Source: Cephalopachus bancanus (Eukaryota; Chordata; Mammalia; Primates; Tarsiidae). Taken from it: 64,000 bases of DNA. The notes beneath the pieces are model-generated. The model had not been told where the DNA came from. It searched no databases and was given only the letters and a program-made list of their open reading frames with translations. Positions within the stretch are counted from its first letter, which is position 1, and each line of letters starts with the position of its first letter. Position numbers and translations under genes: made by a program. Positions 49,746-61,434 of the stretch are shown piece after piece. Location: contig JAPVLO010000003.1 of the NCBI GenBank assembly GCA_027257055.1, positions 8,621,501 through 8,685,500 on the forward strand, read 5' to 3'.

Positions 49746-50644
49746 AAATCATTTATTAGAATGTGGCTTATAGAATTGCTCCACTTTCCAGTCCTGCGCC
49801 TCTGAGGTTAACATTCAGATCGTGTTTGCAATATTCATATTCGATGTTCTTAGATATTTTTCTCACACAGTGGATTGGCTTTAACATACAGATCAGTAAT
49901 TTCAACTCCTCATGGAAGATTTACCATTTAAACTCTCAGAGAGCAAGGTTCAAGTTCTTAAGGAGCATATCCCTCTGGCCCACCCCCATACCATCTTCAA
50001 ACATTTTCGTATGACCTCAGAGATATTTGCTTTTGCAATTACACATTAAGTGGGAATCCACCCATGCCACTGATTCATAAATGTCTGATTAAAGTTTTTA
50101 TTTTCAAAATATTTCTGGTTTTCTTTTTTTTTTTCAGGTTAATAAGCTTTTACTTGACTTCTGATGTGGTCCTTTTTGTAAGTTTAGCAATATCCTGTCC
50201 ATTCAAGAACACGCTAATACTTGTTCTGCTTTCTTTCTTTTTTTTTTTTTTTAACTAACCTGAAACTTTCCCAAACCATCCTGAAAATAAAGATAGCTAG
50301 GAATACTTGCTAAATATATTATGCTCAGGCTCAATCTAGATAAATCAAATTAGAATTTCTAGCAAGATACCTTTAATTTGTATGTTCTATAAGATCCAGT
50401 GATTTTTATTGCATGAGAATTATAAGAAACTGACACAGAGCACTAAAAGGAAGAGCTTGAACCAAATCGCTTAATGATTTTAGAATGTTTAAAAAGATAT
50501 ATGTCAAGCTGTGAGACTCTCTTCTAAAGAGCATTGTTAAGGGAGGTAATAAATATGGGAAGCACTGGAGAAACCAGTGGATGCAGAAAGTGTTTGGAGA
50601 TAAAGGTTGCTATTCCTAGCCCTCCTTGGTGGGCAGAACTAGAA
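49746..50644. other. No gene recognised
   Basis: Contains T-rich tracts at about 50123-50136 and 50237-50252; no frame supported. Confidence 0.45.
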
Positions 50645-50695
50645 CACACACACACACACACACACACTCCTACTCACACGTATGTGTGTGTGTAT
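50644..50695. repeat. CA/TG microsatellite
   Basis: A (CA)n tract (about 50645-50667), then an interrupted segment and a (TG)n tract (about 50684-50693). The two halves are complementary and could fold. Confidence 0.85.
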
Positions 50696-50947
50696 TACAT
50701 ACATAGACAAAATTATATCTGCATTCATTTTCATATCCATTTATAATATTAAAAACCATTAGGTCAATTAATATGTTGAATTTCAACAGAATACATTTCA
50801 CTCTTTTTTCTTTTCTAAGTTTAATTATATTCTTGAGAAGTTTCAGTGAGAAACTTGACCTCTGTAATCTCTAATATAATTCCTTATTTTATTCATCTGC
50901 TGGTATTTAGCCAATCTCCTACCTCCGCTGTTACCCACAGCCTCACA

Positions 50948-51265
50948 AGGATGTCCTCTTCTTCTTACCCAGGCTCTGACCACACACTCTGGGGCTGTGG
51001 CCCATTATGGACACTTACTCAGGCTCTGATTCCCCACACTCATCCATTCTCACTTACTGCCCTCAAGATTCCACATATCATGCCAGGCTTGGATCTAATA
51101 GCTAGTAAGGGGGCAGCCTCCACATGTGGATGACCTCCTCATTCTGCTTGGACTCTGATTTCTCATGCCAGGCTCACCCTCATGTGGACATCCTTCTCAC
51201 TCTGCTCAGACTCTGACATTCCATACCACATTGCCCCTCTGTCTGGATGTTCTCCTTACTCAACC
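50948..51265. repeat. Imperfect minisatellite-like array, about 59-bp period
   Basis: Recurring units with 'tggaYRtcctYctcactctg' followed by a 'ctctgaYttcYcat' core. Unit starts at 50948, 51008, 51127, 51185 and 51244 are spaced 60, 119, 58 and 59. Strongly diverged. Confidence 0.6.
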
Positions 51266-51329
51266 AACTTTCTTACATGCCTATAATGTACAATCTTATA
51301 TTTATATTAAAATCAATCTAGATTTCATG

Positions 51330-51500
51330 CCATTGTCTCTACTTATTAATTTTATTTTTCAATTCTTAATATCACTGAGATTAATTTTCTTATCTAGAAA
51401 ACAGGGTGAAAAATACCTATGTTCAAAGTTATTTGGGGATTAAACATAAAAACATATAAAGTATCATTTCAGGGTTACAGTGTTTATAAAATCATAGTTA
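51330..51500 (+). mobile_element. Possible MIR fragment
   Basis: 'ttttcttatctagaaaacag' and 'gggattaaacataaaaacat' fit the MIR 'cctcatctgtaaaatgggg' to 'gattaaatgagataatgcat' order. Weak. Confidence 0.4.
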
Positions 51501-52662
51501 CTACACCAATCATTGTTCTTATTATTTCTCCTTTTGGAGTTACTAGAGATGAACAGGGAAACATGTGCCAACATTATGGGTAAGTAATCACGAACTAATA
51601 ATACTGCTATGTTTTATGGGATGTCCTGAAATACTCTGATTTTTTACAAGATTTCACTTAGAGCTTTATAGGTTGTTTTATTTCTCAAATAAGGTTGGAG
51701 TTATTTTTCTCCTTATATGATAGATAAGGAAATTAATCTCAATGAATTAAATTTAGAGTTTGCAGACAGATTGAGGGCATGATGACATTGGATCTGGTAA
51801 GAGTGTGAGCCTCTGAATAGGTGAGTGCCCCCACCCAAAAAATCTGCATCTGTTTATGTGTTCAAGTGGTGAGCAAATATCCAACTAAGGGGAGACATGG
51901 GATCAAGTGCTTGGTGCCCCGTCAAAATGGCTACCATTTCCCACTGTTCTGAATTTGGCACCCACCAAGTGCAGAAAGATCCATCATCCTTGAGGCATCT
52001 CTCAGGAAAAGGCAAAAGAGATCAGCTGACAACTGGCCCATACCACCACCTATGGCAACAGGCCAGGCACAGGCAGCAGGGACCATGGAGAAAGCATGAT
52101 GAGGAAATCTGGAGCTGAGCCCTGCTGGAGGGAAAAAACATGGACTGCCACCATTTTCTCTGACCTGGGACTAGGCAGAGACCTGCTTTATCTTGCCCAA
52201 TTCTGAGCTGCCTGCATTCCGAGCAGCCTGCATTCTGAGAACAACGGGTGATCTTTGCACCCCTCTGAAATTGACCATTGTTTGCCCATAGAGGATACTT
52301 CAAATGCACAATACTGGATTGACAGACACCCTACCCCCACACTGGACCAAACACAGATGCATGCAAACACAGACCTAGAAGCAGACAATTTGGGAGCTTT
52401 TCCAGGGAAAATTTGCTGTATTGAGCTGAATGTTGACAGTGAGGGCCACAGAGGAAACTCAGGGATGGAGCCCGAGACAGACTCTCAAGGAAGCAGAGGG
52501 GAGACCCCACTCCAAGCCTGAACTGGTAACTGCTGGGAAGGGAGCAATAGCTCCCAGCAGAAAAACTGAACAGACTCTCTAATGTCTGGGCAGAGAAGTA
52601 CTCCAGGGCTGCCTCTGTGGAACAGCAGAACTGCATCTTAAGACCAGGTGCTGATCTCTGCA

Positions 52663-52726
52663 TTATGTTGAGGCTTCTCTTTATGACCTCAGAGTTATGT
52701 TGAGGCTTCCCTTTATGACCTCAGAG
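52663..52726. repeat. Tandem duplication, 2 x 32 bp, in the L1 5' UTR
   Basis: The unit ttatgttgaggcttctcttt (continuing atgacctcagag) occurs at 52663-52694 and 52695-52726 with one difference. Confidence 0.95.
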
Positions 52727-52929
52727 AACATTGTCCCCAGGGCACAATCCCTGGTAGGTAATGGTAGATACAGAACTCCAGACAATCCTCCTTCCATCCT
52801 GAGCCAGCTGCTGGATGATAGACACAGACGGCAGAACTGCCCAAGAAGGAGGCTGGTGGTGGTATTGGTTTGTTTGTTTTATTATCTCATTTGGTTGCTT
52901 TGTTTGTTGATTGATTTTCTCTTTTCTTT

Positions 52930-53236
52930 TCTTTTTCTTTTTTTTTCCTTTGAGTTGGAGTCTCACTCTGTCACCCAGACTGGAGTACAGTGGCCGCTCC
53001 TGGCCACCGCAGCCTCGACCTGTTGGGCTCCGGCGGTCCGTCCACCTCAGCCTTCCAAGTAGCTGGAACTACAGGCATGCGCTACCACGCCCAGCTAATT
53101 TTTTTTTTTTTTTGATTTATTGTAGAGATGAGGTCTCACCAAGTTGCCCAGGTGGGACTCGAACCTGCGGGCTTAGACAATCCACTCACCTCAGCCTCCC
53201 AAAGCACGGGATTACAGGCTGAGCCACTGAACCCAG
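52930..53236 (-). mobile_element. Dimeric Alu-type SINE in the L1 5' UTR
   Basis: Complete antisense dimer with an expanded T run in the linker (about 53099-53113). Target-site duplication ttgattttctcttttcttt at 52911-52929 and 53237-53255. Confidence 0.93.
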
Positions 53237-53640
53237 TTGATTTTCTCTTTTCTTTCCTCCTTCTATTTCTCTTTCTTTGTTCTTTCACTTTTTTTGTGTG
53301 CTTTTCTTTCTTTTTTTGTTTTTCTTTCTACTTTTCCTTTCATCCTCCTTTCCCTTTTTCCCCTCCTTCTCCTCTCTCTCTCTCTTCTCTCTTATAACCT
53401 GTCTTGGATTCAAGGGCTATGCAAGTGTACCTACTGTACGGTCATATTATGCAGAGAGGGAGAGAAAGTTCCAGATGGTCCATTCACCAGATAGCAAACA
53501 TTATGACCTGACAATAGGTTCTGAATCCTTACAGCCCTCCTCTTCCCCTAGTAAGTGCTCAAAATTGTAAAGAGATAGCACAATGCTCCACCCTCAGCCC
53601 TACTTCATAATTGAACAAATCCAGAGACCTAGCTCAAGGA

Positions 53641-54440
53641 AGAACCAAAAATAGAGCAAATATCAGAAGTGATTGCCTCTCCATTTTCCACTGAGCAACA
53701 GAATTAAGCAGAAAGATAGGACTGCTACAAATAAAGAAAAACCAATGAAGAGCTGCTGGTAACCAGAGCCTCAGCAAAGAGTCAGTGCTAGAAAGAACAG
53801 CTACTGGGGCACAAACAATGGCTATCTCTGAAAATGACAGTACCCAGAAAATACTTATAGAGATCAGAAAATCACTGGATAAAATGAATAAAAACAAAGA
53901 AATGCAAGGACTAAAACTAAATAAAATTGCAACAGAGCTGAACAAACTCAAGAAAGCATTCTTAGAAATAAAGAACTCCATCCAAGAAATAAATGACAAA
54001 CTAACAAGCATGGGAAGCAGAATTGACCAAGCAAAGAAATCTCAAAGCCGGAAGATGAAAATATGGAATTAGCCCAATCTATTAAAAATAAAGGAAAAAA
54101 ACTAAAAGAAAGAGGAAACTCTCCAACAGATGTTCAATTTTATCAATAAACCAAGCCTACATCTGATCAGAACACCGGAAATAGAAAGCAAAACAGAAAA
54201 TACCCTAGAATAAACATTCCATGAGGTCATTCAAGAAAACTTTCCTCATCTAGCCAGAGAGATGACTATATAAGCCAGAGAGATGACTATATAACTATAT
54301 AAAAAAATTTTAACCAAGAATTTTCTAGCCAGCCAAGCTAAGCTTCATCAGTGAGGGAGAATTAAAATTCTTCCCAGACATCCAGTCCCTAAGAGAATAT
54401 GCTGCTTCAAGACCAGCTCTATAGCAGATGCTTTAAAAGG
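53641..54440 (+). pseudogene. L1 ORF1 remnant
   Basis: The coiled-coil part is readable at 53785-54072 (KILIEIRKSLDKMNKNKEMQ, 'IKNSIQEINDKLTSMGSRID'). It is followed by frame breaks and a loss of most of the RNA-binding part around 54240-54310, where agccagagagatgactatat is also duplicated. The C-terminal block near 54345-54420 (GELKFFPDIQSL-like) remains. Shorter than intact ORF1. Confidence 0.8.
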
Positions 54441-54606
54441 TACTGTGAAGAGAAGAAAAATGAAACAAAAGAAGGATCATACATTTCACAAGATCACAAA
54501 CAAACTCAGAAGCAGCAAAAACACACAACATACCCGTAAAAATGAAAATACACACATATATGAACACAAAAACTAAACAAAAACAAAATAGTTTTATAAA
54601 AGCATT

Positions 54607-57600
54607 ATGATAGGGACAAACTCTCACATTTCAATAATCAGCCTGAATGTAAATGGACTAAATGCACCACTGAAAAGACATAGAATGGCAAACTGGATAA
54701 AAACACATGACCCAGTAATTTGCTGTCTCCAGGAAAGTCATCTCACTACAAAGGATGCCCACAGACTCAAAGTTAGAGGATGGAAAATTAATTTCTAGGG
54801 AAAAGGATCACAGAAGAAGGCAGGAGTCACGATCTTAATATAAGACAAAACAACTTTAAGCTATCAAAAAGGTAAAAAAGATAAGGAAAGATGCTACATA
54901 ATGATAAAAGATTAGATCCATCAACAAGAAATATTCATCCTAAACATATATGCACCCAATACAGGAGCACCAGCTTTTATAGAGCAGCTACTAAGTAAAT
55001 TAAAAAGATATTGACTCTAACGCTATTAAAGCTGGAGACTTAAATACCCCACTAACAACCCTAGATAGACCAATAAGGTAGAAAAAAACAACAAAGAGAT
55101 CTGGAACCTCAACTTGACACTTGACCAAATGGACTCAGTAGATACCAACAGAACACTCCACCCAACAATCACAGAATATACATTCTACTCATCAGCACAT
55201 GGAATGTACTCCAAGATTGATCACATCCTTGACTGTAAATCAAACATAGACAAATTTCACAAGATTGAAATATTGCTATGCACCTTCTCAGACCACAGTG
55301 AAACTAAAAAAAAAAAATCACCTCCAACAAAAATCACCTCCAAAATCCACAAAGATATGGACACTAAACATCATGATACTGAACAACTCCTGTGTCAACA
55401 CCAAAATCAAATCAGAAATTAAAAGATTCCTAGAAACAAAAGAAAATGAAGAAACATCTTACCAAAACTTTTGGGATGCCATGAAAACAGTATTGAGAGA
55501 GCAATTTATATCTCCATGAACATACGCCAAGAAAATAGAAACACAGCACATTGACAGACTAACAAATCACCTAAGGGAGGTGGAAAAGCACAATCATCAA
55601 AATTCTAATTAAGCAGAAGAATCTAGATCACCAAAGTAAAAGCCCAAATACAGGACATAGAAGGCAAAAATACCATAGAAAAAAATCAACAAAACAAAAA
55701 TCTGGTTCTTTGAAATGATAAACAGGATTGATAGACCTCTAGCCAGAAGGACCAAGAAAAGGAGAGAAAAAGCTCAAATAAACACAATCAGAAATGCAAA
55801 AATCAAATCACAACTGATTCCAAAAAAATACAAATGATTATCAGAGATTACTATGCATATTTGTATGGGAAAAAAAACTCACTCAATAACTTAATGTAGT
55901 GGAGAACTTTCTGACTTCACACAGCCTCCAAGGTTGAAACAAGAAAAAAGTGAGATCCCAAATAGACCAATAACAACCCAGGAAATTGACTGTCATAAAG
56001 AAAATTACCTACCAAAAAAAATCCTTGGATCAGATGGCTTTTCACTAGAATACTAAAAAATATACAAGGAAGAGTTGATACCAATCCTATTGAAAGTAGT
56101 CCAAGCAATTGAGAAAGACAGACTGCTCCCCACATCATGTCATAAAGCTAACATCACACTGATATTCAAACAAGGTAAAGATCCAATTAAAAAAGAGAAT
56201 TCAGGTCAATATCTTTGATGAACATAGATGCAAAAGTATTCAACAAGAATCTAGCAAATCGAATCCAAAAAGGCATCTCAAGTGTCATCCTCCATGACCA
56301 AGTAGGCTTCATCCCCAGGACACAGGGCTGGCTCAACATTTACAAGGCCATAAATGTAATTGAATATATCAACAGATGTAAAAATAAGAACCACATTATT
56401 ATATCATTAATTGTGGAAAAAGCTTTCAATAAAATGCAGCATTCCTTCTTGATAAAACCTTTGAACACCTAGACATAGAGGGAACATACCTCAAAATAGA
56501 AAGTACCATCTATGATAAACCCATAGCCAATATATTGCTAAATGGACAAAAAGTGGAAGCATTTCCCCTGAAAACTGGAACAAGATAAGGCTGCCCCCTC
56601 TCAACCCTCCTGTTCAACATAGTGTTGTAAGTCCCAGCTAAAGCAATCAGACAAGAGAAGGAAATCCGGGACATCCAAATAGGAAAAGAAGTCAAGTTAT
56701 CCCTCTGCTGACAATATGATTCTATATCTTGAAAACCCAAGAGAATCTGTCAAAAACTTCCCTGCACTGATAAAGGACTTTGGCAAAGTCTCAGGGTATA
56801 AACAAAAAATACAAAGGACAGTTGCATTCTTAAACACCAACAACAAATAGGCAGAGAAACAAAAAGCACATAAAATAATAATAGCCACACAAAAAAAGAA
56901 ATACCTCAGCATCTTCCTGACCAAAGTTAGACTTTTACAACAAAAACTACAAAATACTGTTCAAAAAAGCCAAAGATGACACAAATAAATGGAAAAATAT
57001 TCTATGCTCATTGACTGGAAGAATCAACATTTTTAGATGTCCATCCTACCAAAGGCAATCTGCAGATTCAATGCCATACCCATTAAATTACCAACATCAT
57101 TTTTCTCAGACCTGGAAACAACAATACAGAAATTCATATGGAAACATAAACAACCATGTATAGCCTAAACAATCCTTAGCAAAATAAACAAGTGAGAGGT
57201 AGCACACTTCCAGAATTTAAACTTTACTATAAGGCTACAATAATCAAAACAACCTGGTATTGGTACAAGAATAGGCATATTGACCAATTAAACAGGATAG
57301 AGATTCCAGAATCAAAACCTCAATTTCTCAACCAACTCATTTTTGACAAAGATTTCAGTAACAACCACTAGGGAGAGGAGAAACTATTCAGTAAATGATG
57401 CTTGGAAGACTGACTGACCACATGCAGAAGTTGAAACAGGACCCCCATCTATTACCATAAACAAAAATCAACTCCAAATGGATCAAAGATCTAAACATAA
57501 AGCCTCAAACATTAAGAATCTTAGAAAATGTAGGAGACATCCTTATTAAATTCAGAATAAGCAAAAGATACCTGATCAAAACCCTAAGTGCCCATGCCAT

Positions 57601-58282
57601 GAGAGATAATATTGATATGTGAGACCTCATCAAACTGAAAAGCTTCTGCAAAACAAAAGAAACCATCACAAGAGCAGACAGCCCACAGAATGGGAAACAA
57701 TATTTGCCAACTGCATATCTGACAAAACCCTAACATCTAACATACAGGATCTATAAGGAACTCAAATGTGCTAAAAGCAAAAAAAAAAAAAAAGCCCCAT
57801 TAAAAAGTGGGCAAAAAATATGACTAGACATATGGGGGCAGCCAACAGACACATGAAAAAATGCTCAGTCTCAGTCATCATCAGAGAAATACAAATCAAA
57901 ACCATATTGAGATACCACCTAACTATAGTAAGAATGACCATTATTAATAAAACAAACAACAACAGACACTGTCGAGGTTGCAGAAAAAAGGGAACACTTT
58001 TACATTGTTGGTGGGAATGCAAACTAGTTCAACCTTTATGGAAAACAATGTGGTGATTCCTAAAATAACTAGAAATTGGCTTTCCATATGACCCAGCAAT
58101 CCCCCTTCTGGGAATATACCTAGAGGAATTTAAATCACTCTACAAAAAGATACCTGCACACGCATGTTTATTGCAGCACTATTCACAATAGCAAAAACAT
58201 AGAGCCAATCGTGCTGCCCATTGAAACTGGACTGGATTTTTAAAATGTGGTAAATATACATGATGGAATTTTATGCACAATA
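54607..58282 (+). pseudogene. L1 ORF2 remnant
   Basis: Starts MIGTNSHISI at 54607. Endonuclease blocks CCLQESHL (54720), 'AGDLNTPLTTLDRP' (near 55030) and 'FSDHSETK' (near 55285) are recognisable. Reverse transcriptase keeps '[16 protein letters not shown]' (56295) and 'KNFPALIKDFGK'-type residues. The FADD catalytic block near 56705 is broken (ctctgctgacaatatgattc). The C-terminal zinc-knuckle-like stretch [20 protein letters not shown] lies at about 57965-58025. The element stops at 58282 and resumes at about 61435 after nested insertions. Confidence 0.88.
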
Positions 58283-58285
58283 AAA

Positions 58286-58336
58286 GCTGGACTCAGTGGC
58301 TCAGCCTGTAATCCCACGCTTTGGAAGACTGAGGTG
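58286..58336 (+). mobile_element. Alu-type SINE, first 51 bp (split by a provirus)
   Basis: gctggactcagtggctcagc through gaggtg is the start of an Alu left arm. The same Alu resumes at 61174 with gaggtgagtgaattgcctga. The break duplicates gaggtg. Confidence 0.88.
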
Positions 58337-58337
58337 T

Positions 58338-58600
58338 ATTGTTCTGAAGTTTCTGAAGTGTTTAAAACATGGGGCTCATCATCAATTATTGTCACCGCTT
58401 TCCCATTAGATGAACCATCAGTAAAGACCAAGGTCACCCCCTCGAGGGGAACTAGGGAACAGCTGCGAGGAAAAATTATGGGGTTTTATTTTGCAAACTG
58501 CAACAATGGATTTTTAGGCAAATGGAACAAGATTTATCCCCTGAAATCAGTTAAAGCTACTTGCCAATCATCATTGGTCTGCAACAGGGTTTGAAACTGA
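58338..58600 (-). pseudogene. pol fragment with RNase H start (ERV-K class)
   Basis: RNase H removes the RNA strand during reverse transcription. The visible block is a VTLVFTDGSSNGKA stretch, with the first catalytic Asp within TDG. Betaretroviruses share TDGSSNGKA. Upstream residues (NDDWQVALTDF and PKNPLLQFAK) resemble the connection domain before RNase H, and a stop separates them. Only about 85 codons remain and the rest of RNase H and integrase is absent. Confidence 0.75.
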
Positions 58601-58640
58601 GTTTTGTCATATGAAAAGAAAGAAAAAAGATTACCTTCAA

Positions 58641-58660
58641 GCCCCCACGTTTGGGCACCA
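58641..58660 (-). promoter_or_regulatory. Retroviral primer binding site (tRNA-Lys1,2 type)
   Basis: The minus strand reads TGGTGCCCAAACGTGGGGGC. It matches the complement of the tRNA-Lys(CUU) 3' end (TGGCGCCCAACGTGGGGC) with one substitution and extra A and G bases. It sits two bases from the LTR end, as a primer binding site should. Confidence 0.82.
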
Positions 58661-59409
58661 CTTGCCGGAGTCCTGCTCCTGCCGGGTGTGAGATTTCCTG
58701 AAGGAGAGATGGAATAGGCAAAAGAAGGAACTTACGACAAAATAATATACTTGAAACCCTGCTTGCAGGACAGATGTCATTCTTTATTAGTTAAAAGAAA
58801 GTTTTTATACCATTCATAAAGAGACAAGACAAAGAAAATTCCTTCACGTCCATATCCTTTAAAAGTTACCACCATCTAGTGGTTTTAGAAGCAACAAACA
58901 AGCCAAGAACACTATCTGCTTTCAGTCAATGAGTCTTTTTCATAAAGCCAAAAATGATGGTTTTAGTCCAAAGTCCCAAATTACAGTCCTTGAAATGTCT
59001 CAAGAAAATTTCCAAGTGCACATTTCTTCATGTATCAGGAGTTTTCTCTGGGGCTACTATGACCTTCAAAGCTTCATAATCGGCTCTCTTGTCCAGGTGT
59101 CTTTGTTACTTTTTTCTTATCCTGCAGTGTTTACTTCTAAAGAAAACTCAAAAGAAGCTTTTAGTGATGTTTCCCAGGCCCCAAGGTTGCTCTCTGTATT
59201 TAGTTAATTTATCATAAAAGTATTCAATTAGTATATTATGAATTCAGTGAAAACCCACTCTATATATGTTAACTTAAAATTTTAACTATTGAATTAAGTA
59301 AAAACCTTAACAATTAATCTTCATCCTAAATCTATGAAAACAGTGTTATAAATCACCTACATAACTCCTAGATAAGTGTTAGAACTTATAATGAATTCAT
59401 AATGAACTT

Positions 59410-60435
59410 TTTTTTATAATCGATATTTTTTATTATGATATTGTGGGGTATAGTTAAGGGTTAGGTACACAAATATGCTCCGTTCAGGCACCCTTGTTGA
59501 TAAAAGGTGTCTCCCCATCCCCAGACAGATGTTTACTACCATTAATCCCATCTCCCTTCCGCTCCCTCCCCTGCATAGTTTCCCACCACTATCAGTCATT
59601 TTCTTATGGTAATACGTTGGGTGATCAAGGTCCACTATATGAGTGAGAACATGTGATACTTAGATCTTTGTTTCTGTGAGAGGTCACTCAGTATTATAGA
59701 CTCTAGTTCCATCCAGGTTGCTGTGAAATTCATGATTTTGTTCTTTTTTATGGCTGTGTAGTATTCCATCGTGTATATGTACCACATTTTTTAAATCCAG
59801 TCTTCTTTTGATGGGCAGCAGCTGCGTAGTATTCCATCATGTGTATGTACCACATTTTTTTAATCCAATCTTCTTTTGATGGGCAGCATGGTTGCTTCCA
59901 GGTTCTTGCTATTGTGAACAATGTTGCAATAAACATACGTGTGCGGGTATCTTTTTTATAGAGTGATTTGATTTCTTCAGGGTATATTTCCAGTAGGGGA
60001 TTGTGGAGACATATGGGAGGTTGATATTTAGAGCTTTTAGGAATCGCCACACTGCTTTCCACAGAGGTTGCACTAGTTTACAGTCCCACCAACAGTGTAG
60101 AAGTGTTCCCTTTTTGCCACACCCTCTCCAGCAACTGTTGTTTTTTGAGTTATCAATAATTGCCATTCTGACTAGAGTTAGGTGGTATCTCAGTGTGGTT
60201 TTGATTTGCATCTCCCTGATGATTAGTGAGGTTGAACATTTCTTCATGTGTCTATTGGCTGCTCGGATGTCTTCCTTTGTGAAGTGTCTATTCATATCTT
60301 TTGCCCATTTTATAATGGGGTTGTTTGTTTGTTTCTTTTCAGCACACTGGAGTTCCTTGTAGATCCAAGATGTTAAACCCCTGTCACCTGAGTTGGCAAA
60401 TACTTTTTCCCTGTCTGTAGGCTGTCTCCCTGCTC
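59410..60435 (-). mobile_element. LINE-1 3' end inside the ERV LTR
   Basis: 5'-truncated L1, antisense, with a 13-bp target-site duplication tcataatgaactt at 59397-59409 and 60436-60448. The minus-strand ORF2 C-terminus is open from 60439 to 59909, with blocks '[20 protein letters not shown]' and '[20 protein letters not shown]'. Its 3' UTR is the same type as at 42560-42780. Confidence 0.93.
59753..59888. repeat. Tandem duplication, 2 x 68 bp, inside the L1
   Basis: gctgtgtagtattccatcgt (59753-59820) is repeated as gctgcgtagtattccatcat (59821-59888). It covers the ORF2 end region. Confidence 0.92.
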
Positions 60436-60535
60436 TCATAATGAACTTATTATAAACGTGTGCTTCTAAAAAACCTTATGTCTAAACACTAAACTACGTA
60501 ACTCTAAATCAAATAAGAAGTGAATATACTTGTTA

Positions 60536-60830
60536 TTTTTTTTTTTTTTTTTAATTTGAGTTGGAGTCTCACTCTGTCGCCCAGACTGGAGTGCGGTGGC
60601 CGCTCCCGGCCACCGCAGCCTCGACCTGCTGGGCTCCGGCGATCCTTCCACCTCAGCCTTCCCAGTAGCCAGAATTACAGGCATGCGCTACCACGCCCAG
60701 CTGATTTTTTGATTTATTGTAGAGATGAGGTCTCGCTGCCCAGGCAGGTCTCGAACCCGCGGGCTCAGGCAATCTACTCACCTCAGCCTCCCAAAGGCGG
60801 GGGATTACAGACTGAGCCACCGAGCCCGGC
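60536..60830 (-). mobile_element. Dimeric Alu-type SINE inside the ERV LTR
   Basis: Complete antisense dimer: T run 60536-60552, right arm, linker, left arm ending 'ccaccgagcccggc'. The target-site duplication is not clean. Close to the family consensus, so relatively young. Confidence 0.92.
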
Positions 60831-61173
60831 TGCTTATGTCATTTTTTACTCAAAAATATCTAGTAACTTATAACCAAGTGAAAGAAAACATTCTTGATGT
60901 GTTTCAGAGTTTAACCATTACATATGTTAGAAAAGGCCAAACGGCATAGTGGGAAATGGAAAAATAAACTATGACATTCTCAGGTTAACTGTGAGTACTT
61001 CACATAAACATGTTGCTCTCTTCTTCTACAACAGCACAGAATTCTTCGGCCATACAAACAGCAAAGACGGAAAAACAGAAGGCCTAAGCTATGTGGATTC
61101 GCTTTGTGGCTGGGGGTCCTCAGCACACCTGGACTTTGTCAATCAGGTGGGCCTCCAAGGCTGGCTCCCAACA

Positions 61174-61434
61174 GAGGTGAGTGAATTGCCTGACCCCATG
61201 GGTTCGAGACCCACCAGCGCAACTTGGCAGACCTCATCTCTACCATAAATCAAAAAATTATCCAGGTGTGGTAGCGCACACCTATAGTTCCAGCTACTTG
61301 GAAGGCTGAGGTTGAAGGATTTCTGGAGCCCAGCAGGTCGAGGCTGCGGTGGCCAGGAGCAGCCACTGCACTCCAGTCTGGGTAACAGAGTAAGACTCCA
61401 ACTCAAAAATAAAAATAAAAATAAAAAAATAAAA
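61174..61434 (+). mobile_element. Alu-type SINE, remainder (split by the provirus)
   Basis: Begins at gaggtgagtgaattgcctga, exactly where the fragment at 58286-58336 stops. It has the linker, the right arm and an interrupted A-rich tail (aaaataaaaataaaaataaa). Confidence 0.9.

Larger units (their letters stand above)
51890..53640 (+). mobile_element. LINE-1 5' UTR (promoter region), interrupted by an Alu
   Basis: A GC-rich segment begins near 51890 (gggatcaagtgcttggtgcc, then aaaatggctaccatttccca) and leads continuously into ORF1. It includes a pyrimidine-rich stretch at 53237-53395. L1 5' UTRs hold the element's internal promoter. The 5' edge is approximate; I found no convincing target-site duplication. 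Confidence 0.7.
58337..61173 (-). mobile_element. Betaretrovirus-like ERV (ERV-K class), partial provirus
   Basis: On the minus strand the order is: an LTR of about 1.15 kb (61173 to 58663, with an L1 and an Alu inserted), a primer binding site (58660-58641), a short leader, and a pol fragment with the RNase H motif TDGSSNG (58422-58402), ending at 58337. Most of gag, pro, pol and all of env are missing, and there is no second LTR. A 6-bp repeat gaggtg flanks it (58331-58336 and 61174-61179), the size usual for ERV-K integration. The provirus is defective. Confidence 0.78.
58663..61173 (-). mobile_element. ERV LTR (5' LTR), interrupted
   Basis: Starts TGTTGGGAGCC at 61173 and ends GGCA at 58663, with the TG...CA ends of retroviral LTRs. 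LTR parts are 61173-60831, about 60535-60449 and about 59396-58663. An AATAAA polyadenylation signal lies at 58788-58783, about 120 nt before the LTR end, as expected for R-U5. Long LTRs of this size occur in some betaretroviruses. Confidence 0.72.

Noticed and set aside
50948..51265. CRISPR-like regular spacing
   Set aside because: Units are diverged tandem repeats without constant repeat/unique spacer alternation, in a mammalian genome.
53237..53494. Phe/Ser/Leu-rich frames
   Set aside because: Produced by a pyrimidine-rich tract of the L1 5' UTR.
58247..58594. 115-codon open frame on the plus strand
   Set aside because: It is the shadow of L1, Alu and antisense retroviral pol sequence.
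58929..59207. 92-codon frame within the ERV LTR
   Set aside because: Some betaretroviral LTRs encode a protein, but this frame is antisense to the provirus and shows no known motif.
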